A model generated the notes under the pieces. It ran no database searches, was not told the DNA's origin, and saw nothing but the letters and a program-made list of their open reading frames with translations. The translations under genes and the position numbers were made by a program. Below, piece by piece: positions 56,300 through 64,000 of a DNA stretch of 64,000 nucleotides. Location of the stretch: NCBI GenBank assembly GCA_021324635.1, contig JAJPIS010000019.1, positions 50,215 through 114,214 on the forward strand. Direction: 5' to 3'. How positions within the stretch are numbered: the first letter of the stretch is position 1; each line of letters starts with the position of its first letter. Origin of the DNA: Gemmatimonadota bacterium. GTDB taxonomy: Bacteria > Gemmatimonadota > Gemmatimonadetes > Gemmatimonadales > Gemmatimonadaceae.

Positions 56300-59200
56300 G
56301 TGATCCGCCGCCGGCTGGTCGTCGCGTTCAGTGCCCTGCTGCTCGTCGTCGTCGGGATCGTCGGGCTGGCGGCGATCCTGGCCGTCACGCAGACGGACTG
56401 GGGGCGGGCGCACATCCGCACGCTCGCCCTGGCGGAGCTTCGGCGCGTCGTGCACGGCAGTGTCTACGTGGGCCGGATCGAGGGGACCCTGTTCACGGGG
56501 ATCACGATCGACTCCGTCGAGCTGCGTGATCCCACGGGTCACATCTTCTTCGCGGCGCGCCGCGTCCACGCCGAGTACGACCCGCGCGACCTCGCCGACC
56601 GCCGCATCCTCTTCCAGCGGCTCGAGCTCGACCGGCCCTACGTCCGCCTCGTGCATCACCACGACGGCACCTGGAACTTCCAGCACATCTTCCCGCCATC
56701 GCGACGGCTGCCCGAGCCGCAGGCACGCGGCTTCGGCGATTTCATCGTCGCCACGAATGTGGCCATCCACGGCGGAGACTTCTACTACAGCAATCGCTGG
56801 AGTCCCGAGGATTCGCTCCCCGGCCCGCGCCGCGACAGCGCCGTGCGCGAGGGACTCCGGCGGCCGCACTACGGGCTCGTCCGCGAACCGGAAGGGCTCA
56901 TGCGCACGTTCTCCTGGACCGGGCTCGAGCTGGAGTCGCCCTACGCGCGCATCGTCGACCCGGACAGCGTCGGGGTCGCGGTGCAGATCTCCCGCCTCGA
57001 TGCCGACGAATTCTTCCCGCCGTTCAGGATCGCCCGCGCGCGCGGCCGGGTGACGATCGCCCACGACACGCTCCGCGCCGTCCTCCCCCACGTCGAGCTG
57101 CCAGGCTCGGTCCTCCAGGCGGAAGGCAAGGTCGCCGTGGGGTCGGGGCGCCCGCCGATCTACACGCTGCACTTCACGAGCGACTCGATGGCGCTCGCCG
57201 ACATCGCGTGGGTGTACCCCAATCTGCCGCGTACCGGGGGCGGGCGGGCGGTCATCGACATCCTGACCGACCACGCCAACCCGGACATCACCGACTTCGC
57301 GGTGCACGACATGGATCTCCGGTCCACGGCGTCGCGGCTCCGCGGCGACATGACATTCGAGACGGGCCGGCCCGGGCTCGTGATCAAGAATGTCGCCCTC
57401 GAGGCGGCGCCGGTCGATTTCGCGCTCATCCGGGTGCTGGGCGGGGGGAAGCCGTTCCCGGTTCCCTGGGCCGGCCAGTGGACGGGTCGCGTCCGCGGAC
57501 CGGGCGGGCCGCTCACCCGCTGGCGCGTGGACAGCGCCGACCTCACGCTACACGACGCCCACGTCCCCGGTGCCACCACCCGGCTCGCGGGCGCCGGCGA
57601 GCTCGATGTCTCGGACCCAGCGCTGCTCGCCTTTCACCACTTCCGTCTGTGGGTCCCGCGGCTCGACCTCCGCACGCCGCAGGCGGTCCTGCCCGAGTTT
57701 CCGCGCCTCCACGGGGTGGTGTCGGGGGTGGCGACGGTGGATTCCGTCTGGAACGATGTCCGCTTCGCCGACGCGGACGTGACGCACACCGACGGGGGCG
57801 CGGTCCCCGAGCGGATCACGGGCGATGGCCGCTTCACGCTCGCCGACTCGGTCGCGCGCTACGACATGTCGCTCTCGGCGCAGCCGATCTCGTTCACGAC
57901 GCTCGCCCGGTCGTACCCCAGCCTGCCGCTGCGCGGAGAGTTCTCCGGCCCCGTCACGCTCCAGGGGACCCTCGGCGACCTCGATGTGACCGCCCAGCTC
58001 AACGGGGCGCCGGGGGCGTTCGCCGTCGACGGCCACGTGGATGCGACATCGCCCGGACTCTCCGCATCCGGCGCGCTCATCCTCTCCGAGGTGGACGCCC
58101 AGGCGATCCTCGGTAACGACTCGCTTCCGCAGACGGGCCTCACCGGGCGGATCGACATCGACCTCCGCGGCGATTCCCTCCCGGCCCTCAACGGTGCGAT
58201 CACTGGCACGCTGGCGCGCTCCTCGATCGGACGGGTGCGCCTCGACACGGGACGGTTCGTCGGCCGCTTCGGCGACGCGCGGCTGCGCGTCGACTCGCTC
58301 AGCGTCGAGTCGCGCGGCGGCCTGCTCACGGGCAGCGGTGGACTCGCGCTCGCCCCGGAGCTGCGCGACTCGCTGGCGCTGGCGTTCACCACCGACTCGC
58401 TGGGCGGCTGGCGGCGCTACCTGGTCGGCGAGTCCGCTCCCGATTCGACCCATCCCGATCCGCTGGCCGGCGCGATCCGGGTCACGGCGGCGCTCACCGG
58501 ATCCATCGACTCGCTCGCCGCCTCCGGCGCCATCGGCGGCAACGGAGTGCGCGTCGGCGGCCTGACGGTCCGGGGCCTCACGGGCGCGTTCACGCTGCCC
58601 AGGATCCGCGGCCCGCTCCTCGGAGACGCCTCGCTGACGCTCGACGGGGCGACGGTGAGCGCCCCGAGCACGGTGGCTTTCGACCGGATCACGGTCGGGG
58701 CCGAGTTTCGCGGCCCGGCGCCGACCGCACTCGGCCTGACGGTGACCACATCGACGGGGCCGCACGCCACCGCGGCCGCCACGCTGGCGCGATCGCCGGG
58801 CGCGCTCCACCTGGCGCTCGATACCCTCGACGTCATCACGTCGCAGGATGCCTGGCACCTGGCGGCGCCGGCGCACTTCACGCGGGACACGGCCGGTATC
58901 GCGCTCGACAGCCTCGTGATGCACGGGGTCGCCGGCACGGTCGCGGCACGCGCCCTCGTTCCCGACGCCGGCGCCATCTCGGCGACCTTCACCGGCGACA
59001 GCGTCGCCCTCGCGGATGTGGGCGAGCTGCTCCAATCGCCGGCGACCTACGCCGGGCGGGCTGGCTGGCAGATGACGGTCGGCGGCGACCGTGCCCGTCC
59101 GACGATGACACTGGACACGCGCCTCGATAGCGCCGAATTCGGCGATGTCCGGCTCGAGGAGCTGCTCGTGCACGGCGCCTACGACGCGCGCCGCCTCTTG

Positions 59201-60865
59201 GTACACGGTGACCTCGTGCAGCGGCACGACACGACGCTGCACGCGCTCGTCTCGGTGCCGATGGACCTGGCGCTCGCGCGCGGGGTGCCGCGGCTGCTCG
59301 ACGACTCGCTCCGCGGCTCGGTGCGCGCCGACAGCGTCGGCTTCGCCGCGTTCGCGACGATCTACCCCACGCTCCAGAACCCGCGTGGGGTGTTTCAGGC
59401 GCACATCGACATCGGCGGGACGCCCCGCCACCCGACCCTGAACGGGGATGTCCGCCTCACCGACGGCGAGGCCGGGTTCCCACGCCTGGGCGTGCGGTTC
59501 ATCGGCATGCATGCCGACCTGCACCTCACCGGCGATAGTCTCGCCGTCCGCGACCTGACGATCGGCAGCCTCGAGGGGCAGACGCACGGGCGGGCCACGC
59601 TACGCGGCTGGCTCACGTTCGCCGACCTCGACGACCCGCGGTTCGACCTGACGCTCGCCGCGACCGACATCCACGCGATGAGCAATCCTCGGGTTGCCGA
59701 CGTCGCGCTCTCGACCGAGCCCGGTGCACCGCTCCACCTGGTCGGGCAGCTCTCGGCCGCCCACGTCTCGGGCGCGGCGGTCGTGGACCGCGGGACGATC
59801 TTCCTACCGGACATCCTGACCCAGAAGAAGGTCGTGAGCCTCGACGACCCGTCGTTCTACGACCTGGTCGACACGTCGCAGTTCGTCAACCGCTCGCTGC
59901 TGTCCGCCGCGCCCCCGCGCCTGCTCCAGCATCTGAGTCTCGAAGGGGTGCGGATCGCGCTCGGCAACGATGTCTGGCTGCGCTCGTCCGAGGCCAACAT
60001 CAATCTCACCACCGCCGCCGCGCCGCTGGTCGTGACCACGGCGCCGACCGGCCGGGACTCCACGCGCGGGCTGGCCCTCTCGGGCACGCTCATCGCGGCG
60101 CGGGGGACGTACCGGCTCAACCTCGGCATCGTCCAGCGGAGCTTCACCGTCGACACGGGATCGGTCCGGTTCACGGGCACGACCAACATCGACCCGGACC
60201 TCGACATCCACGCCCGCTACGTGGTCCGCCAGCCGCCGTCGACGGCCACGGGGAGCGTGAGCGCCGAGGTCCCGATCGAGATCATCCTGTTCGGCCCGCT
60301 CTCCGATCCGAAGGTCCGCCTGACCAGTCCCGACTCACTGCTGTCGCTCTCGCAGTCGGACTTGCTCAGCTACCTGATCACGGGGCAACAGTCGTTCGCC
60401 GTGGGGCAGGGCACCCCCGGCGGCACGGGTGCGCAGGTCGCCAACTTCGTGCTTCCGACGCTGGGCACGGCGATCAGCAGCCGCCTCTCCGGCGGCTGGC
60501 TCGACTACGTGAACGTGCAGACGGGGGCCGGCTACGACCCGTCCGGCACCCAGAACGGTTTCGCGACCGCGCTCTCGGCGACCCGCATCGGTGCCGGCAA
60601 GCAGCTCGGCCGCTCGACGTTCCTGAGCGCCGACCTGGGCGTGTGCACGCTGGCGGGCAACGGGGCCGGAACAGGGACCGCCGGCGCCACCGCCTCACAG
60701 ATCGGCGTCCGCCTCGAGCAGCAACTGACGCGCAGCTTCTCGCTCGCGGCGAGCTCCGAGCCCGGCACCTCCGGCATCTACTGCACGGAAGGCGCGTTGA
60801 GCCGCAGCTTCGTCACGACACCCCGGCAATGGGGGCTCGACCTGTTCCACACCTGGCAGTTCTGA
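56300..60865 (+). CDS. tamB: Translocation/assembly module TamB (DUF490), 1521 aa
   Basis: N-terminal TM anchor, long repetitive beta sequence, C-terminal DUF490: DPDLDIHARYVVRQPPS...PIEIILFGPLSDPKVRLTSPDSLLSLSQSDLLSYLITGQ. Confidence 0.9.
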   Translation: MIRRRLVVAFSALLLVVVGIVGLAAILAVTQTDWGRAHIRTLALAELRRVVHGSVYVGRIEGTLFTGITIDSVELRDPTGHIFFAARRVHAEYDPRDLADRRILFQRLELDRPYVRLVHHHDGTWNFQHIFPPSRRLPEPQARGFGDFIVATNVAIHGGDFYYSNRWSPEDSLPGPRRDSAVREGLRRPHYGLVREPEGLMRTFSWTGLELESPYARIVDPDSVGVAVQISRLDADEFFPPFRIARARGRVTIAHDTLRAVLPHVELPGSVLQAEGKVAVGSGRPPIYTLHFTSDSMALADIAWVYPNLPRTGGGRAVIDILTDHANPDITDFAVHDMDLRSTASRLRGDMTFETGRPGLVIKNVALEAAPVDFALIRVLGGGKPFPVPWAGQWTGRVRGPGGPLTRWRVDSADLTLHDAHVPGATTRLAGAGELDVSDPALLAFHHFRLWVPRLDLRTPQAVLPEFPRLHGVVSGVATVDSVWNDVRFADADVTHTDGGAVPERITGDGRFTLADSVARYDMSLSAQPISFTTLARSYPSLPLRGEFSGPVTLQGTLGDLDVTAQLNGAPGAFAVDGHVDATSPGLSASGALILSEVDAQAILGNDSLPQTGLTGRIDIDLRGDSLPALNGAITGTLARSSIGRVRLDTGRFVGRFGDARLRVDSLSVESRGGLLTGSGGLALAPELRDSLALAFTTDSLGGWRRYLVGESAPDSTHPDPLAGAIRVTAALTGSIDSLAASGAIGGNGVRVGGLTVRGLTGAFTLPRIRGPLLGDASLTLDGATVSAPSTVAFDRITVGAEFRGPAPTALGLTVTTSTGPHATAAATLARSPGALHLALDTLDVITSQDAWHLAAPAHFTRDTAGIALDSLVMHGVAGTVAARALVPDAGAISATFTGDSVALADVGELLQSPATYAGRAGWQMTVGGDRARPTMTLDTRLDSAEFGDVRLEELLVHGAYDARRLLVHGDLVQRHDTTLHALVSVPMDLALARGVPRLLDDSLRGSVRADSVGFAAFATIYPTLQNPRGVFQAHIDIGGTPRHPTLNGDVRLTDGEAGFPRLGVRFIGMHADLHLTGDSLAVRDLTIGSLEGQTHGRATLRGWLTFADLDDPRFDLTLAATDIHAMSNPRVADVALSTEPGAPLHLVGQLSAAHVSGAAVVDRGTIFLPDILTQKKVVSLDDPSFYDLVDTSQFVNRSLLSAAPPRLLQHLSLEGVRIALGNDVWLRSSEANINLTTAAAPLVVTTAPTGRDSTRGLALSGTLIAARGTYRLNLGIVQRSFTVDTGSVRFTGTTNIDPDLDIHARYVVRQPPSTATGSVSAEVPIEIILFGPLSDPKVRLTSPDSLLSLSQSDLLSYLITGQQSFAVGQGTPGGTGAQVANFVLPTLGTAISSRLSGGWLDYVNVQTGAGYDPSGTQNGFATALSATRIGAGKQLGRSTFLSADLGVCTLAGNGAGTGTAGATASQIGVRLEQQLTRSFSLAASSEPGTSGIYCTEGALSRSFVTTPRQWGLDLFHTWQF

Positions 60866-61938
60866 TGACGGCCGGTGGCACGACAGCGGGGCGCCATCCC
60901 CCCGTCCCGCCGCTCGAGCCGCCCCTGCCCCCGCCCCCGGCCCGGGGGCCGGGCGTGCGGGGGGAGCCGGCGGCCGGCGCCGGCCGGGCCCCACGGTTCG
61001 CGCGCGCCCTCCTCGTCGTCAATCCGGCCTCCCGCCGCGGCGCGCACTTTCAGCGCCGGGCGCTGCGGGCCTTTGCCCGGGCCGACGTCTCCTGCGATGT
61101 GGTGTCCACGGCGCACGCCGGCCAGGGTGCGCACCTGGCGGCCACGCTGGCCGCCGCCTACGACGTGATCTTCACCCTGGGCGGGGACGGCACGGCCATG
61201 GAGGTGGTCGGCGCCCTGGCAGGCAACGGCGGTCCGCCGGTCGGCATCCTCCCCGGCGGGACGGGCAACCTGATCGCCCGGACGCTCGGTATCCCGCTCG
61301 ACGTCCGGCGGGCGGTTCCGAGCCTCCTCGGGGGGGTCAACGCCAGCGTCGACCTGGGCGTGCTGACGGGCGCCCGGCCGGGACTGCGCCGGCGCTTTGC
61401 CTTCGCGGCCGGCGTCGGGGTCGACGCCACCATGATCGCCGACGCCTCGGTGACGCTCAAGCGCCAGCTCGGGGTCGGGGCGTACGTGCTGAGCTGGTCC
61501 CGGGCCGTGCTCCGCCGGCAGGCGTTCCTGGCCCGCGTCTGGGTGGACGGCGAGCCGATCGAGCGGCTGGCCTCGGCCGTCATGGTCGCGAACTTCGGCG
61601 CCGTCCTCAACGACCTCATTCGCCTGGGCCCCGGAATCCGGCAGGATGACGGGAAGCTGGACTTGTGCGTCTTCTCACCAGGAACCGCGCGCGACGCGGT
61701 CCGGGTAGCCTGGAAGCTGCTCCGAAAGGACTTTCGCGCCGACCCGTGCATGCTGTATCGCGCGGGCCGCCACTTCCGGGTCGAGACGGACCCACCGCGC
61801 ATGGTCCAGGCGGACGGCGAGCTGCTCGGGAAGACGCCGTTCGAGATCGCGGTGGAGCCGCTGGCGGCGCAGTTGCTCGTGCCGCGGCGGTGGGCCGCGG
61901 CCGGACGGGCAGCGGGAGGGGGAGGGGGAGGGGAATAG
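60865..61938 (+). CDS. YegS/DagK-family lipid kinase
   Basis: ALLVVNPASRRG; VIFTLGGDGTAMEVVGALAG; GILPGGTGNLIARTLGIP; TGATG-coupled to tamB. Confidence 0.9.
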   Translation: MTAGGTTAGRHPPVPPLEPPLPPPPARGPGVRGEPAAGAGRAPRFARALLVVNPASRRGAHFQRRALRAFARADVSCDVVSTAHAGQGAHLAATLAAAYDVIFTLGGDGTAMEVVGALAGNGGPPVGILPGGTGNLIARTLGIPLDVRRAVPSLLGGVNASVDLGVLTGARPGLRRRFAFAAGVGVDATMIADASVTLKRQLGVGAYVLSWSRAVLRRQAFLARVWVDGEPIERLASAVMVANFGAVLNDLIRLGPGIRQDDGKLDLCVFSPGTARDAVRVAWKLLRKDFRADPCMLYRAGRHFRVETDPPRMVQADGELLGKTPFEIAVEPLAAQLLVPRRWAAAGRAAGGGGGGE

Positions 61939-62047
61939 AAGCACACGGGCGCGGCGCCGCCGGGCGTCCGGGATGGTGGGAGGGGCGGAGGGGAGCGGGA
62001 CCACCAGGTCATCGGATCGGACTCACCAGCACACGAGCCAGCGCCGG

Positions 62048-63406
62048 ATGCCGTCAGTACTCATCGTGGACGACGAGCCGTCGATCACCCAAGCGCTCGG
62101 GGCATTCTTCGAGCGAGCGGGCGGTCACGTCGTCACGGCCGTACACAGCGGCGCCGACGCGGTGACCCAGTTCGAGCGCATCCGACCGGACCTCGTCCTC
62201 CTCGATGTCCGGCTGCCCGACATGACCGGCTTCGACGTGCTGGCGCGTCTGCGGGAGAACAATCCGGTGGTGATCATGATCACCGGGTACGGCGATGTGC
62301 CGCTGGCCGTGCAGGCGATGCAGAACGGAGCGGAGAACTTTCTCACCAAGCCGGTCGAGCTGGATCATCTCGGCGTGGTCGCCGAGCGGGCGTTCGAGAA
62401 AGCGCGGCTCCGTCAGATGAACCGATATCTGGCGTCGCGTCATGGCGCCGGCACGCCGGCCCTCTCGCTGGGTGTGTCGCGCCCGATGCAGGAGCTGGCG
62501 GCGCAGACGGACATGATCGCCGCCAGCGACCGGACGACCGTGCTCCTCATCGGGGAGAGTGGCTCGGGCAAGGGGCGAGTGGCGGAGCTGATCCACGCCC
62601 GGAGCCCCCGCGCGACGCGTCCGTTCGTCGAGGTCAACTGCGCCGCGCTGACGGCGAGCTCGCTCGACGTCGAGCTGTTCGGGCAGGACCGGGGTGGTGA
62701 CGGCAACGGCAACGGGACACCGGCGCATCGGGAGCTCAAGCCGGGCCTGTTCGAGGTCGCCGACGGCGGCACGCTGTTCCTCGATGAGATCGGCGATCTG
62801 GACCCGCAGCTCCAACCCAAGCTCCTGCGCGTCCTCGAGGGGAAATCCTTCCGCCGCGTCGGGGGCACGCAGGAGATCTTCGCCAACGTGCGCCTCGTCG
62901 CCGCGACGAGCAAGGATCTCGTGAACGAGGTCACGGCCGGGTCGTTCCGCGAGGATCTGTACTACCGGTTGAACGTCATGCCGGTGTATCTCCCGCCCCT
63001 TCGGGCCCGCTCCCGCGAGGATCTCCTCGAGCTGGTCGGGCGGATCATCGATGAGTTGCGTCCGATCCTGCCGGACGCGCCGACGGCGGTCGGCGAGCCG
63101 GCGCTCGAGCGCATCCTGCGCTACGGGTGGCCGGGGAACATCCGCGAGCTGCGGAACGTGCTCGAGCGCGCCATGATCATGGCGCGCGGTCAGTCGGAGA
63201 TCGGCCCTCAGCACCTCCCGGTCGATGTGCGGGAGAGCGCCGGGGCGACGCACGAGCACCACGTGCCCAAGTCGCTGGAGGAGGTCGAGCGGGGGCACAT
63301 CGAGCGCACGCTGCGCGCGCACGGCGGTAATCGGACGCACACCGCGCGCGAGCTCGGGATCTCGCGCGCGACGCTGATCAAGAAGATCAAGGCGTACGGG
63401 CTATGA
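62048..63406 (+). CDS. NtrC-family response regulator lacking the GAFTGA loop (REC-AAA+-HTH)
   Basis: VLIVDDEPSITQALG; GESGSGKGRVAELIHARSPRA; ELFGQDRGGDGNGNGTPAHRELKPGLFEVADGGTLFLDEIG; C-terminal Fis HTH RTHTARELGISRATLIKKIKAYGL. Confidence 0.92.
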   Translation: MPSVLIVDDEPSITQALGAFFERAGGHVVTAVHSGADAVTQFERIRPDLVLLDVRLPDMTGFDVLARLRENNPVVIMITGYGDVPLAVQAMQNGAENFLTKPVELDHLGVVAERAFEKARLRQMNRYLASRHGAGTPALSLGVSRPMQELAAQTDMIAASDRTTVLLIGESGSGKGRVAELIHARSPRATRPFVEVNCAALTASSLDVELFGQDRGGDGNGNGTPAHRELKPGLFEVADGGTLFLDEIGDLDPQLQPKLLRVLEGKSFRRVGGTQEIFANVRLVAATSKDLVNEVTAGSFREDLYYRLNVMPVYLPPLRARSREDLLELVGRIIDELRPILPDAPTAVGEPALERILRYGWPGNIRELRNVLERAMIMARGQSEIGPQHLPVDVRESAGATHEHHVPKSLEEVERGHIERTLRAHGGNRTHTARELGISRATLIKKIKAYGL

Positions 63407-63615
63407 GCGACCGCGGGGAATCCGAGCGGCCGGCGCTTCAGGAGCGCGACGCGATGGTCTGCCGGCGCTGTGGCAAGGAGGAGCGGGCGTCGGAGGGGTA
63501 TCCGTGCCGCGGCTGCGGCACGTTTCTCTGCCTCATCTGCACCTTCCGCGGCCACGATCTCTGCCTGGGGTGCGAAGCCGGTCAGGCCCCGCCGTCGTCG
63601 TCGCCGTCGTCGTAG
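63403..63615 (+). CDS. Small zinc-ribbon-like protein with four CxxC motifs
   Basis: MVCRRCGKEERASEGYPCRGCGTFLCLICTFRGHDLCLGCEAG; ATGA overlap with upstream regulator. Confidence 0.7.
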   Translation: MSDRGESERPALQERDAMVCRRCGKEERASEGYPCRGCGTFLCLICTFRGHDLCLGCEAGQAPPSSSPSS

Positions 63616-63636
63616 GGGCGGCCGCCAGGCCGCCCC
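63615..63636. repeat. Palindromic repeat GGGGCGGCC-GCCA-GGCCGCCCC abutting the stop codon
   Basis: Perfect 9-bp stem. Confidence 0.85.
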
Positions 63637-63644
63637 GTCGTAGG

Positions 63645-64000
63645 GGCGGCATTCATGCCGCCCGCCGATCGCATCCCGCACGGATGCCTGGCGGCATTCA
63701 TGCCGCCCGCCGATCGCATCCCGCACGGATGCCTGGCCCCGCATTTCGCCGCGGGTTCCGCGTCCCGCGGCCACCAAAGGAAGGGGTTTTTTTTGATGGT
63801 GCAGGGGCAATTCGCGTTGCGAATTGCCCCTGCACCGGGAACAACAACGGCGGGGGCGGGCCACCGTGGTGTCCTCGTAGGGGCGGCATTCATGCCGCCC
63901 GCCGATCGCATCCCGCACGGATGCCTGGCGGCATTCATGCCGCCCGCCGATCGCATCCCGCACGGATGCCTGGCGGCATTCGTGCCGCCCGCGACGCGCA
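63645..64000. repeat. 45-bp repeat GGCGGCATTCATGCCGCCCGCCGATCGCATCCCGCACGGATGCCT in two tandem pairs plus a diverged fifth copy
   Basis: Copies 63645-63689, 63690-63734, 63882-63926, 63927-63971, partial 63972-64000; each contains GGCGGCAT-TC-ATGCCGCC and GCATCC-CGCAC-GGATGC. Confidence 0.95.
63798..63836. repeat. Perfect 18-bp inverted repeat with GTT loop
   Basis: GGTGCAGGGGCAATTCGC-GTT-GCGAATTGCCCCTGCACC. Confidence 0.95.

Noticed and set aside
63208-63963. 251-aa minus ORF with repeated GGRHECR peptides
   Set aside because: Produced by the 45-bp (3n) repeat and antisense to a regulator; no RBS or family signature.
63645-64000. CRISPR array
   Set aside because: Repeat units are contiguous or paired without unique spacers of uniform length, and no cas genes.

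Overview
64 kb of high-GC bacterial chromosome, densely coded on both strands. Gene content resembles Gemmatimonadota-like genomes, but that is inference and was not verified. No tRNA, rRNA, CRISPR array or transposase was recognised. Main blocks: (1) ~1-17.5 kb, an exopolysaccharide (EPS) locus of XrtA/PEP-CTERM type: truncated asparagine synthase, CE4 deacetylase, FAD oxidoreductase, deacetylase-GT2 fusion, GT4, GT2, DPPR-synthase-like UbiA enzyme, sugar transferase, SLBB export protein, Wzc-like autokinase, and a sigma54 response regulator with histidine kinase. (2) Citrate synthase, then a DNA-repair group: MutY, ATP-dependent ligase, Ada. (3) ~24.4-28.4 kb, a sulfur/amino-acid cluster: ThrC-like enzyme, MoaD/CysO-like sulfur carrier and MoeB/MoeZ, preceded by what reads as a SAM-II riboswitch with a terminator/antiterminator, divergent from a cysteine-synthase-family gene. 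(4) VWA protein, MFS transporter, kinase, GNAT, MoxR-like ATPase, molybdopterin oxidoreductase and a Met/Lys/Thr-rich lipoprotein. (5) DUF1802-YgfZ, GlcF/E/D, a LON-domain protein and a giant GH18-CE4-GT2 protein. (6) Sigma factor, AroB, cobalamin adenosyltransferase, Ser/Thr kinase, FNR, GGDEF regulator, TamA/TamB, lipid kinase, and a GAFTGA-less NtrC-type regulator. (7) A palindromic repeat array at the right edge. The strongest candidate for something undescribed is the SAM-II-controlled ThrC/sulfur-carrier/MoeB operon, possibly a protein-thiocarboxylate route to homocysteine.
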